Assembly (NCBI GenBank): GCA_041390125.1
Contig: JAWKQN010000018.1
Span: 22,142-86,141, forward strand
Length of the DNA: 64,000 bases
Source: Gemmatimonadota bacterium
Lineage (GTDB): Bacteria > Gemmatimonadota > Gemmatimonadetes > Longimicrobiales > Gaopeijiaceae
Direction of reading: 5' to 3'
The notes under the pieces are model-generated. The model worked only from the letters and a program-made list of their open reading frames with translations, did not search any database and was not told where the DNA came from. Below are positions 47,363-55,185 of the stretch, piece by piece; the stretch's first letter is position 1; every line of letters starts with the position of its first letter. Both the position numbers and the translations under genes were made by a program.

Positions 47363-48813
47363 CGACGGGGGGCGACGCCGTCCGCGTACCCCTGCAGGAG
47401 GACGTCGCGAATCGACTGCGGGCCGACCGATCGAGTCGACGCCCGGTGCTCCTGTGCTTCGCGACCGCGATCGCCTGGCTGTTGCTCGGCTCCGTGCTGG
47501 GCGAGTTGGCCAGCCTCAAGCTCCACCTGCCCGATCTCCTGGTCTCCCAGGCCTGGCTCACGTTCGGGCGGGTCCGGCCGGCCCACCTGAACGCCATGAT
47601 CTACGGCTGGGCCTCCCTGGCGATGCTGGGCGTCTCGCTGTGGATGATCCCGCGCCTGGTGCACACGGATCTGCATTGGGCGCCGCTGGCCGAGGCGGGC
47701 GTATGGCTCTGGAACGTCGGGGCCGTCCTCGGCGTCGGCGGTATCCTGCTCGGGTTCACCGACGGTCTCGAGTGGCTGGAGATGCACCGCTGGGCGGCCG
47801 ATCCCTGGCTCGTGATCGGCGGCGGATTGGTGGGGATGTCCCTCCTGCGCACCCTGGCTGCGCGGGACGTCGACCATCTCTACGTCTCCGTCTGGTACAT
47901 CATGGGTGCGTTCCTCTGGTTCCCCGTGATCTTCCTGATCGGGAACGGGTCCTGGCGGGGCGTGGAGTCAGCCGGCGCCAACTGGTTCTACGCGCACAAC
48001 GCGCTGGGGCTCTGGCTCACGGCCGTCTGCCTGGGCGCTGCCTACTACTTCATCCCCAAGGTGCTGGGGCGGCCGATCTACAGCTACCAGCTCTCGCTGC
48101 TCGGCTTCTGGTCGCTGGCGTTCTTCTATTCGCTGAACGGCATGCATCACCTGATCGGCGGGCCGATGCCCACCTGGATGATCACGACCAGCGTCGTCGC
48201 CAGCGTCCTGATGCTCATCCCCGTGCTGGCCGTGGCCATCAACCATCACATGACCATGGTCGGCCGCTTCCGCGCGCTGCGCTACAGCCCCACGCTCCGC
48301 TTCGTGGTCCTGGGCGCCATCGCCTACACGGCCGTCTCCCTGCAGGGGATGTTCACCGCGCTGCGCGAGGTCAATCGCGTCACGCACTTCACGCACTGGA
48401 CCATCGCCCACGCGCACGTCGGGGTCTACTCCTTCGTCACCTTCGTGCTGTTCGGCTCGGTGTACTACATCCTGCCGCGCCTGGTGGGCCACGAATGGCC
48501 GAGCGCGCGGCTCATCCGCTGGCACTTCTGGTCCGTCCTCGGCGGGATTGCCCTCTACGTCATCCCGCTGACCGTCTTCGGCGTCATGCAGGGCCTCGCG
48601 CTCTCCGATCCGGCCATCCCGTTCGAGGAGTCGGTGCGCGTCTCGATCCCGGGTCTGGTCGTGCGCTCGATCGCGGGTCTGGTCCTCACGTTCGGACACG
48701 TCGTGTTCGCCTGGAACGTCGTCCGCATGCTGCGGCATCGCCCCGATGCGATCCGCGCGCCCGTCTGGCAGGACGTGGATCCGATCGTCTATCGCGTGGA
48801 GCCGGCGTCGTGA
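47359..48813 (+). CDS. ccoN: cbb3-type cytochrome c oxidase subunit I (CcoN)
   Basis: A 484-residue haem-copper oxidase catalytic subunit with about twelve membrane helices. Conserved ligands are visible: RPAHLNAMIYGW (low-spin haem b His), NWFYAHNALGLW (copper B His), SLNGMHHLIGG (two copper B His) and THWTIAHAHVGVYSF (haem b3 and haem b His). It reduces oxygen to water and pumps protons with high oxygen affinity. The N-terminus includes a short soluble lead (DAVRVPLQEDVANRLR). It overlaps ccoS upstream and ccoO downstream by 4 bases each, so the subunits are translationally coupled. Confidence 0.95.
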   Translation: MTTGGDAVRVPLQEDVANRLRADRSSRRPVLLCFATAIAWLLLGSVLGELASLKLHLPDLLVSQAWLTFGRVRPAHLNAMIYGWASLAMLGVSLWMIPRLVHTDLHWAPLAEAGVWLWNVGAVLGVGGILLGFTDGLEWLEMHRWAADPWLVIGGGLVGMSLLRTLAARDVDHLYVSVWYIMGAFLWFPVIFLIGNGSWRGVESAGANWFYAHNALGLWLTAVCLGAAYYFIPKVLGRPIYSYQLSLLGFWSLAFFYSLNGMHHLIGGPMPTWMITTSVVASVLMLIPVLAVAINHHMTMVGRFRALRYSPTLRFVVLGAIAYTAVSLQGMFTALREVNRVTHFTHWTIAHAHVGVYSFVTFVLFGSVYYILPRLVGHEWPSARLIRWHFWSVLGGIALYVIPLTVFGVMQGLALSDPAIPFEESVRVSIPGLVVRSIAGLVLTFGHVVFAWNVVRMLRHRPDAIRAPVWQDVDPIVYRVEPAS

Positions 48814-49463
48814 CCCGCACCTGGCTGCTCGTGCTCGGCGCCCTGGCCACCGTGGCGTTCGCTGCCCTGGTGCTGGTCGGGCTCCCGAGGGTCGTGCTCA
48901 CGGACGTCCCGGTGCCACGCCAGCTGCTCCCCGCGCCGGGGCCCCAGGGGGAGGCTCGGGCGCGGAGCATCGCGCGAGGCCGTGAGGTCTACATCGAGAA
49001 CGGCTGCGTCTACTGCCACAGCCAGCAGGTGCGCGATCCCTCGTTCACGAGCGACCTGCAGCGCGGGTGGGGAAATCGCGCGACCGTGCCTGCGGATTAC
49101 GTGCTGGACAGCCCGCACCTCCTCGGCACCATGCGCACCGGGCCCGACCTCATCAACGTCGGGCAGCGGCTCCCCGATCCCGAGTGGCATCTCATCCACC
49201 TGTACGATCCGCGTGCGCTGGTCGAGTGGTCCATCATGCCGGCCTTCCCGTACCTCTTCGAGGAACGGTCCGCCGACGACGTGGGGCAGCAGGAGCGGGT
49301 GGTCCCGGTGACGGGTCCGCGCGCGCCGGCGGGTCGCGTGGTGGTGGCGCGACCGGACGCGCTGGCGCTCGTGGACTACCTGCTGTCCCTGCAGCGCACG
49401 TATCCGCTCCCGGACGCGGAGGCGCCGGAGGCGGCGGGCCGTGACCCGGAGACGATGCCGTGA
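48810..49463 (+). CDS. ccoO: cbb3 oxidase monohaem subunit CcoO
   Basis: A 217-residue membrane-anchored cytochrome c. One N-terminal helix (LVLGALATVAFAALVLVGLP), then GREVYIENGCVYCHSQQVRD with haem site CVYCH (66-70), and the CcoO hallmarks SDLQRGWG, SPHLLGTMRTGPDLINVGQR and HLYDPRALVEWSIMPAFPYL, in which the Met of IMPAFP is the sixth haem ligand. GTG 48810 overlaps the ccoN stop. It passes electrons from CcoP to CcoN. Confidence 0.94.
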   Translation: MTRTWLLVLGALATVAFAALVLVGLPRVVLTDVPVPRQLLPAPGPQGEARARSIARGREVYIENGCVYCHSQQVRDPSFTSDLQRGWGNRATVPADYVLDSPHLLGTMRTGPDLINVGQRLPDPEWHLIHLYDPRALVEWSIMPAFPYLFEERSADDVGQQERVVPVTGPRAPAGRVVVARPDALALVDYLLSLQRTYPLPDAEAPEAAGRDPETMP

Positions 49464-50287
49464 GCGCCCGGCCACGCGGGGAGCGGGGAGACGGTGCGGA
49501 GGTGCTCGCCACGGATGCGCAGCCCGAGGGGCCCGTGCAGGAGGGTGAGCTCGAGCCGGATGTGGAGCGGATCCATCGTCCCATCCTGCGCGAGCCCCCG
49601 GATCCCGAGGAGGGGCGCGAGCCCGCTCCCTGGTGGCTGTGGACGCTCGCGGCGTTGGCGTTGTTCTGGGGAGGATGGTACCTGGGCCAACACGGCGGGG
49701 CGTTCGGGACCGAGACCCACACCGCGTTTCCCGGAACGGCGCCGGAGACCGCGCTGGCCGACGATCCCATCGTGGCCGGCGAAGCCGTGTACCTGCGCTC
49801 CTGCCAGGCCTGCCATCAGGCCAGTGGGCTGGGCGCCGCCGGTGCCTTCCCGCCTCTGATCGGATCGGACTGGGTGACGGGCCCCCCGGAGACGATCGTA
49901 CGGATCGTGCTCGACGGACTGCAGGGTCCCATCACGGTGGCGGGGGAGACCTATCAGGGCGTGATGCCCGCCTGGCGGGATCTGCTGTCGGACAACGAGA
50001 TCGCCGCGGTCGCCACGTTCGTGCGGCAGTGGGACACCAACGAAGCGGGCGCGGTGGAGCCCGAGCTCGTGGCGGAGCTGCGCGCGGCCACGGAAGCGCG
50101 CGCAGGGAGCGCGTGGACTGCGGAGGAGCTGCAGGCCGCGCCCACGGACGTGGCGGCCGACACGGCAGCGGGCGCCGCCGATGCGGCCGGCGACACCGCA
50201 ACGGGCAGCGGGAACGCCGCAGCGGACACGACGGGGAGCGCGTCGGACGCGCCTCGCAGCGAGCCTGCGGGAGGACCTCGCCCATGA
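49460..50287 (+). CDS. ccoP: CcoP-like cytochrome c with a single haem site
   Basis: A 275-residue protein in the ccoP position. Residues 1-52 are acidic and proline-rich (EGELEPDVERIHRPILREPP); one membrane helix lies at about 55-70 (WWLWTLAALALFWGGWYLG); a class I cytochrome c domain follows with CQACH (115-119), a likely Met ligand in YQGVMPAW, and ends near 195. The last 80 residues are an Ala/Asp/Thr-rich low-complexity tail. Standard CcoP carries two haems; only one CxxCH is present here. It overlaps ccoO and the next gene by 4 bases each. Confidence 0.85.
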   Translation: MSARPRGERGDGAEVLATDAQPEGPVQEGELEPDVERIHRPILREPPDPEEGREPAPWWLWTLAALALFWGGWYLGQHGGAFGTETHTAFPGTAPETALADDPIVAGEAVYLRSCQACHQASGLGAAGAFPPLIGSDWVTGPPETIVRIVLDGLQGPITVAGETYQGVMPAWRDLLSDNEIAAVATFVRQWDTNEAGAVEPELVAELRAATEARAGSAWTAEELQAAPTDVAADTAAGAADAAGDTATGSGNAAADTTGSASDAPRSEPAGGPRP

Positions 50288-50808
50288 GCGCGCGCGCACC
50301 CGACCGGAAGCGGGCGGAGATCGATCCCGTCACCGCGATCTTCGAGTCCGCCGAGTCCGTTGAACACGCGGTACGCCGTCTGGTCACCGCGGGCCTGCCA
50401 CGCGACCTGGTCGAGGTCGCGGTGAGCCCGGCCGGCGCCGAGCGCTTCTACGCGGGCGCCGGGCGCACCCATCCGCGCGACGCGTTCCGGGGCGCGGCGG
50501 CCGGGGGCCTCGTGGGCCTCGTCGTGGGCGCGGCCCTGGCCGTGGTGCTGATCGCCTGGCCCGGCTTCCAGGAGCCCGGCCTCATCGCCTGGCTCCAGCT
50601 GCTGGGCCCCAACGTCACCACGGTCGGTGGCGCGCTCGTGGGCGGCGGAGTGGGGTGGCTGACGCGCCGCCGTCCGCCGGCCTGGCACGCACGCCTGGAA
50701 GCGGCCGGGGACCGCATCATCGTGGCGGTGCGCGTGCGCGGAGACCGCGAGCGCTCGGCGACGCGTCACATCCTCGAGGAGGCCGGTGGGGTCGAGGTCG
50801 TCGGATGA
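50284..50808 (+). CDS. GS17M-like membrane protein in cbb3 operon
   Basis: A 174-residue protein. An N-terminal alpha/beta segment (AIFESAESVEHAVRRLVTAG) is followed by a glycine-rich hydrophobic hairpin (AAAGGLVGLVVGAALAVVLI and TTVGGALVGGGVGWLTRRR) and a C-terminal strand-helix (IIVAVRV ... SATRHILEEAGGVEV). This order is that of the general-stress 17M-like (YflT) family, whose role is unclear. It is locked into the cbb3 operon by 4-base overlaps on both sides, so it may help assembly or regulation; this is inference from position only. Confidence 0.7.
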   Translation: MSARAPDRKRAEIDPVTAIFESAESVEHAVRRLVTAGLPRDLVEVAVSPAGAERFYAGAGRTHPRDAFRGAAAGGLVGLVVGAALAVVLIAWPGFQEPGLIAWLQLLGPNVTTVGGALVGGGVGWLTRRRPPAWHARLEAAGDRIIVAVRVRGDRERSATRHILEEAGGVEVVG

Positions 50809-51701
50809 GCGCCCACGAGCACGCCGGTGGGGAGCCCGGGCATGCTGATCGGCGTCGCCTGGCGCTCACGTTGCTGCTCGTCGTCCTCTACATGGGGGCG
50901 GAGGTCGTGGGCGGTATCCTCACGGGCTCGCTGGCGCTGCTCGCCGACGCGGGCCACATGTTCTCGGATGCCGCCGCGCTCGGGTTGTCCCTCTTCGCGC
51001 TGTGGTTCGCCACCCGGCCGGCGGGGCCGGCACACACGTTCGGCTACCACCGCTCCGAGATCCTCGCGGCCCTCGCCAACGGCGCCGCCCTCGTGGCCAT
51101 CTCCGTGTACATCTTCATCGAGGCCTTCCAGCGCCTGGGCGATCCGCCCGAGGTACAGGGGGGACTCATGGTGGGCATCGCCTTCGGCGGACTGGTCGTC
51201 AACGCGCTCGGTCTGCTCATCCTGCGTGGCGGGCGCGAGGGCAGCCTCAACGTCCGGGGTGCGTGGCTGCACGTGCTGGCCGATCTGCTGGGGAGCGTGC
51301 AGGCGCTGGCGGCCGGGGCCCTGATCTGGGCCTTCGGGTGGAACTGGACCGATCCGGTCGCCTCCGTGCTGATCGGCGTGTTGGTGGTCTTCTCGGCCTG
51401 GAGCCTGCTCCGCGACTCGGTCGCGGTCCTCATGCAGCGTGCGCCACGTCACATCGACGTGGTGGCGCTGCGCCAGGCGCTCTGCGCGCTCGAGGGTGTG
51501 GTCGCCGTCGAAGATCTGCACGTCTGGACGCTCACGAGCGGCAAGGATACGCTCTCGGCGCACGTGGTGGTGGCAGATCCCCATCCGCACCCGCGGATGC
51601 TGCGGACGGTCCAGGCGCTGGTGCGGGAGCGCTTCGCGATCGAGCATGTCACCGTGCAGCTCGAACCCCAGGGATTCGACGAGCCGCGCGTGCCGTTCTA
51701 G
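50805..51701 (+). CDS. CDF-family divalent metal exporter (CzcD type)
   Basis: A 298-residue cation diffusion facilitator. Six membrane helices; the metal-site pairs HxxxD appear in helix 2 (DAGHMFSDAAAL, about 51-55) and helix 5 (HVLADLLGS, about 155-159), the pattern of zinc/cadmium/cobalt exporters. The C-terminal cytoplasmic domain (about 210-298) has VEDLHVWTLTSGKDTLSAHV. A His-containing N-terminus (SAHEHAGGEPGHAD) may bind metal. It overlaps the stress-type membrane protein gene by ATGA and is the last gene of the ccoS-to-CDF run, an unusual place for such a transporter. Confidence 0.93.
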   Translation: MSAHEHAGGEPGHADRRRLALTLLLVVLYMGAEVVGGILTGSLALLADAGHMFSDAAALGLSLFALWFATRPAGPAHTFGYHRSEILAALANGAALVAISVYIFIEAFQRLGDPPEVQGGLMVGIAFGGLVVNALGLLILRGGREGSLNVRGAWLHVLADLLGSVQALAAGALIWAFGWNWTDPVASVLIGVLVVFSAWSLLRDSVAVLMQRAPRHIDVVALRQALCALEGVVAVEDLHVWTLTSGKDTLSAHVVVADPHPHPRMLRTVQALVRERFAIEHVTVQLEPQGFDEPRVPF

Positions 51702-51730
51702 GGTGGGCCGTCGTCGGCCCGACGCCACCC
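51701..51730. terminator. Stem-loop between convergent genes
   Basis: Just at the CDF stop lies a perfect stem GGGCCG (51705-51710), loop TCGT, CGGCCC (51715-51720); an outer pair GGGTGG (51701-51706) and CCACCC (51725-51730) could form an alternative longer hairpin. No T-run follows, so it is at best a bidirectional terminator of the GC-rich type. Confidence 0.4.
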
Positions 51731-51770
51731 ATGGGCGGCCCGCACGGGAAGGGCCGAGCCCTCCAGCGCC

Positions 51771-52043
51771 TCAGTCCGCCGAGCCGTCGAGCGAGGCGAG
51801 GAAGCGCTCGATCATGGCCGGCGTCAGGACGATGCCCGTCAGGGTGCGTCCGTTCGCGACCAGGGCGGGGATCGATCGGATGCCCGCTTCGCGTGCCCGA
51901 TCCCGATGGGTGAGGAACTCGACCTTGGTCACCTCGATGTCCGGGTGCCGACGGAGGACCTTCCGGAGGGCGAGCCCCGAGATCCGACAGCGCGGACAGA
52001 TCGCGGAATGGAAGAAGACGATCGCGTTCCCGCTCTTCTCCAT
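51771..52043 (-). CDS. Thioredoxin/glutaredoxin-like protein
   Basis: A 90-residue thioredoxin-fold protein: strand NAIVFFHSAICPRC with redox motif CPRC (16-19), strand IEVTKVEFLTHRD, cis-Pro segment IRSIPALVANGRTLTGIVLT. The small size fits glutaredoxin-like proteins. ATG 52043 is chosen over the GTG just before it because GGGAGG then has better spacing. The start overlaps the stop of the arsR/sdpR-like gene, so it is the third gene of the 53028-51771 operon. Confidence 0.82.
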   Translation of the reverse strand: MEKSGNAIVFFHSAICPRCRISGLALRKVLRRHPDIEVTKVEFLTHRDRAREAGIRSIPALVANGRTLTGIVLTPAMIERFLASLDGSAD

Positions 52044-52372
52044 CACGCCTCCCGTCGGCGCAGCGTGGAGCGCCCCTGTGCCGGACGCTTCACACCCGAC
52101 GCGGCGGCTCCGATCCCGAGTGCCCCGGCAAAGCCCAGCAGCGCGTCTTCCAGGACGGACAACCGGACCCGGTAGTAGATCGTCCTTCCCTCCTTCTCGG
52201 CTTCGATCAGCCCTGCCTCCTGCAGCACCGAAAAGTGCGCGGACATCGTGGGCTTCGAGACGGGGAAGTGGTCCGAAAGCTCGCCTGCGGTCCGGGCCCC
52301 GTCGCGCAGCAGCTCGAGCACGCGGCGGCGGGTGGGATCCGCGAGCGCCTTGAACACCTTGTTGCTCGTCAT
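52043..52372 (-). CDS. ArsR/SdpR-type autorepressor
   Basis: A 109-residue winged-helix regulator. It shows NKVFKALADPTRRRVLELLR, AGELSDHFPVSKPTMSAHFS (recognition helix), LQEAGLIEAEKEGRTIYYRV (wing), the SdpR branch of the ArsR family, which lacks the metal-binding Cys box. In Bacillus, SdpR represses sdpI and itself and is titrated by SdpI. Here the gene overlaps the sdpI-like gene by ATGA (52369-52372) and the thioredoxin-like gene at its end. Its likely operator lies at 53031-53046. Confidence 0.9.
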   Translation of the reverse strand: MTSNKVFKALADPTRRRVLELLRDGARTAGELSDHFPVSKPTMSAHFSVLQEAGLIEAEKEGRTIYYRVRLSVLEDALLGFAGALGIGAAASGVKRPAQGRSTLRRREA

Positions 52373-53028
52373 TCCACCTGCCTCCAGGGGGCGACGTTCA
52401 TCCAGACGATGGCGCCGAGCGTGCTCAGCACCACCGCGAGGCCAGCGAGCCGGAGCACGCGCACCGCGAAGGCGACCTGCGCCGTCAAGGAAGCGAGCGC
52501 GACGGCAAGCCCGAGGACCACGACGGTCGTGCCCACGAACCGACGCGCGACCGTCACCCGCTCCGCGTGTCGACGCGGGAGCAGCGCCAGCGGCGTGAGG
52601 ATCTTGGGGAGGGCGTTGCCGACCCCGATCAGGACCACCCCGTAGAGCCCTCCGATGACGCGCCGCTCCACATCAGGAGGGAGCGGAGGCCCGCCGAGGC
52701 CCGACCAGAGGTCGAGTCCGAGGATCACGGTCTGGCGCACGCCCAGCGCGAACACGAACAGGGTGGCGGCCGACAGGAAGTAGCGGCGCACATCGGACGG
52801 ATCTCCCGTGCCCCGCTGCCGAACGCCAACCAAGACCCATCGATACCACAGCGCCAGGCCCAGCCACAGCACAGGAAGCAGCAGGCCGGCCACGAGCCAG
52901 CGGCGACCCTGTTCCGGGGTGGTGAGCGCGTTCCCCAGGGCGAGGACTCCGACCAGCGCCATGACCAGGGGGACGCCCCGGCGTTCGCGGAGCAGTCCCC
53001 GAAGCGAGTGATCGGGCGCGGTCTTCAT
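52369..53028 (-). CDS. SdpI-like membrane protein
   Basis: A 219-residue protein with six or so hydrophobic helices. The SdpI-family hallmark GVGNALPKILTPLALLP (about 145-161) is present; the DUF1648 domain found at the N-terminus of longer members is absent. In Bacillus, SdpI gives immunity to a toxic peptide and signals to SdpR. The start is ATG 53028, because a TTGACA-17-AATCAT promoter upstream places the transcription start at this ATG. It is the first gene of the sdpI-sdpR-thioredoxin operon. Confidence 0.8.
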   Translation of the reverse strand: MKTAPDHSLRGLLRERRGVPLVMALVGVLALGNALTTPEQGRRWLVAGLLLPVLWLGLALWYRWVLVGVRQRGTGDPSDVRRYFLSAATLFVFALGVRQTVILGLDLWSGLGGPPLPPDVERRVIGGLYGVVLIGVGNALPKILTPLALLPRRHAERVTVARRFVGTTVVVLGLAVALASLTAQVAFAVRVLRLAGLAVVLSTLGAIVWMNVAPWRQVE

Positions 53029-53030
53029 AG

Positions 53031-53063
53031 TTAGATGATTAGCTAAATGTCGATCGATGTCAA
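53031..53063 (-). promoter_or_regulatory. Leaderless promoter with palindromic operator for the sdpI-like operon
   Basis: On the minus strand a perfect -35 TTGACA (53063-53058) is followed after 17 bases by -10 AATCAT (53040-53035); seven bases later is the ATG at 53028. A 16-base near-palindrome with arms TTAG and CTAA (53031-53046) covers the -10 box, a fitting site for the SdpR-like repressor of the operon. Confidence 0.7.
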
Positions 53064-53218
53064 GCATGGCGACCGTCGCGTACGGTGGCCGACGGAGGAT
53101 GGGGGGCCGGTCGAAGCGCGGAGCGGGAGGTGGGCCGGGACGTACGCGCCCGTCGGCCCGGGCGCGGCGGGTTCGGGAACGGGGCCCCCGGCCCCCGCCG
53201 TCCCGCCGGCAGGGTCTT

Positions 53219-54736
53219 CTAGTCGTTCTCGCCGGTGGCCATCGCCTGCCGGAGTCTGGCCCGCCGCGCCAGGAACATCGGCGCCACCAGGCTCACCACG
53301 GCCAGCACCCACAGGGTCACCGCGATCGGGGAGCTGAACAGGATGCCCCACTCGCCTCCGGACAGGAACATGGCCCGGCGCAGGCTCTTCTCCATCAGCG
53401 GACCCAGCACCAGGCCCAGGATCACCGGCGCCAGCGGCATACCCGCCTTGCGCATGGCGTACCCGACCACGCCGAACCCGGTCATGAGCACCAGGTCGAA
53501 GGCGCTCTGATTCACCGCATAGACCGCCACGAAGGAAAGCGCGGCCACCGCGGGCAGCAGGAACCAGCGCGGCACCGTGAGCGCCCGGACGAAGACCCCC
53601 ACCAGCGGCAGGTTGAGCAGCAGCAGGAACACGTTGCCGACGTACATGGACGCGGCCAGGCCCCAGAACAGGTCCGGCTCCTCCGTGATGAGGAGCGGAC
53701 CGGGCGTGACGCCCAGGCCCATCAGGGCACCCAGGAGCACCGCGGTGGTGCCGCTGCCCGGCACGCCCAGCGTGAGCAGCGGGATCATGGCGCCGTTCGC
53801 GGCCGCGTTGTTGGCGGACTCGGGCGCGGCCACGCCGCGGATGTCGCCCTTCCCGAACGTGCCCTCCCGGTCGGACACACGTTGTTCGGTGGAGTAGGCG
53901 AGGAAGGAGGCGATGGTGCCGCCCGCGCCGGGCAGCACCCCGACCAGGAAGCCGAGCACGCTGCCGCGGAGCATGCTGCCCAGCGAGGTGACGAACTCCT
54001 TGGCGCTGATCATCACGCGGCCGAAGGAGCGGGTGACGGCCTGACCCCGGTCCGTGTCCTCGAGGAGCTGCAGGACCTCGCTCACGGCGAACAGCCCGAT
54101 GGTCACGACGACGAAGTCCATCCCGTCCAGCAGCTTGATCTGCCCGAACGTGAAGCGGGGGACCGAGCTGTTGGGATCGAGTCCCACCGTGGCGAGCAGC
54201 AGACCGAACGCCGTGGCCGCCAGCCCCTTGATGAGCGTCCCGCTCGACAGGCTGGAGAGAGCCGCGAACGCGAAGATCATCAGGGCGAAGTATTCGGCCG
54301 GCCCGAAGCGGATGGCCCACTCGGCCAGCAGCGGAGCGAACAGCACGAGGAAGAAGATGGACACGGTGCCGCCGAAGAACGACGCGATGGCCGCCATCGC
54401 CAGCGCCGGGCCGCCCCGCCCCTGTCGGGTCATGGCGTTGCCGTCCAGCGCGGTCACCACCGCCGACGCGGTGCCCGGCACGTTCAGCAGGATGGTGCTG
54501 ATGGAGTTGCCGTACTGGGAGCCGTAGTAGATCCCCGCCATGAGGATCAACGCGGACTCGGGGCTCATCCCCGTGGCGAAGGTCAGGGGGATGAGGATCG
54601 CGATGGCATTGATGGGACCGATGCCCGGGAGCATGCCCACGAACGTGCCCACGAAGACGCCGACGAACGCCAGCAGCAGATTGACCGGCTGCAGCGCGAC
54701 GCCGAAGCCGCCGACGAGGTGGCTCAGCCCATCCAC
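53219..54736 (-). CDS. tctA: Tripartite tricarboxylate transporter, large permease TctA
   Basis: A 505-residue membrane protein with about eleven helices. TctA hallmarks: GTFVGMLPGIGPINAIAILI (about 30-49), GIYYGSQYGNSISTILLNVP, GVLPGAGGTIASFLAYSTEQ and PESANNAAANGAMIPLLTLG. With TctB and the TctC binding protein it imports citrate or other carboxylates using an ion gradient. GTG 54736 is the start and overlaps the tctB end by 13 bases. The substrate depends on TctC and is unknown. Confidence 0.95.
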   Translation of the reverse strand: MDGLSHLVGGFGVALQPVNLLLAFVGVFVGTFVGMLPGIGPINAIAILIPLTFATGMSPESALILMAGIYYGSQYGNSISTILLNVPGTASAVVTALDGNAMTRQGRGGPALAMAAIASFFGGTVSIFFLVLFAPLLAEWAIRFGPAEYFALMIFAFAALSSLSSGTLIKGLAATAFGLLLATVGLDPNSSVPRFTFGQIKLLDGMDFVVVTIGLFAVSEVLQLLEDTDRGQAVTRSFGRVMISAKEFVTSLGSMLRGSVLGFLVGVLPGAGGTIASFLAYSTEQRVSDREGTFGKGDIRGVAAPESANNAAANGAMIPLLTLGVPGSGTTAVLLGALMGLGVTPGPLLITEEPDLFWGLAASMYVGNVFLLLLNLPLVGVFVRALTVPRWFLLPAVAALSFVAVYAVNQSAFDLVLMTGFGVVGYAMRKAGMPLAPVILGLVLGPLMEKSLRRAMFLSGGEWGILFSSPIAVTLWVLAVVSLVAPMFLARRARLRQAMATGEND

Positions 54737-55185
54737 AGGGCCTCCCAGACGCGGCCGAGCGGGAGCTGCAGGTCCAGCGCCCAGACGAAGAGGTACCAGA
54801 GCACGGCCGACAGCGCGGTAGCGGCGCCGAGGCTCTTGAGCCAGGGCCCGTCGAAGAGCAGGGACAGCGCCGTGACGGTGATCGTGGTGGCGACGACGAA
54901 GCCCAGCGGCGCCAGGAGCGCAGCATAGACGAGGAACGCGAGGACCGCCCCCGCCATGCGCAGCAGCACGGGTCGTTCCGGCCACCGTCCGGCCGAGCCG
55001 GGTCGGAGCAGGAGAAGGACGCCCGACAGCACGAAGACCGCGGCCGACAGCAGCGGAAGCGCCTTGGGACCGACGGGGTCGGTGAGGAACAGGACGTCGA
55101 AGGTCATGGCCTGCGCACCGACGGCCAGCCCCAACAGAATCAGGACGAGACCCGTGACCCGGTCCGCGCGGGTGGAAGCGGTCAC
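54724..55185 (-). CDS. tctB: Tripartite tricarboxylate transporter, small permease TctB
   Basis: A 153-residue protein with four membrane helices, the small integral subunit of the TTT carrier: LVLILLGLAVGAQAMTFDVL, LPLLSAAVFVLSGVLLLLR, AAVLAFLVYAALLAPLGFVV-like segments and LSAVLWYLFVWALDLQLPLG. Sequence conservation in TctB is low, and the call rests on size, topology and its position between tctC and tctA. GTG 55185 overlaps the tctC stop (GTGA). Confidence 0.9.
   Translation of the reverse strand: MTASTRADRVTGLVLILLGLAVGAQAMTFDVLFLTDPVGPKALPLLSAAVFVLSGVLLLLRPGSAGRWPERPVLLRMAGAVLAFLVYAALLAPLGFVVATTITVTALSLLFDGPWLKSLGAATALSAVLWYLFVWALDLQLPLGRVWEALWMG

Noticed and set aside
52369..53067. 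A start 13 codons earlier for the sdpI-like gene (53067)
   Set aside because: Those codons coincide with a TTGACA/AATCAT promoter and an operator palindrome, so they should not be transcribed.
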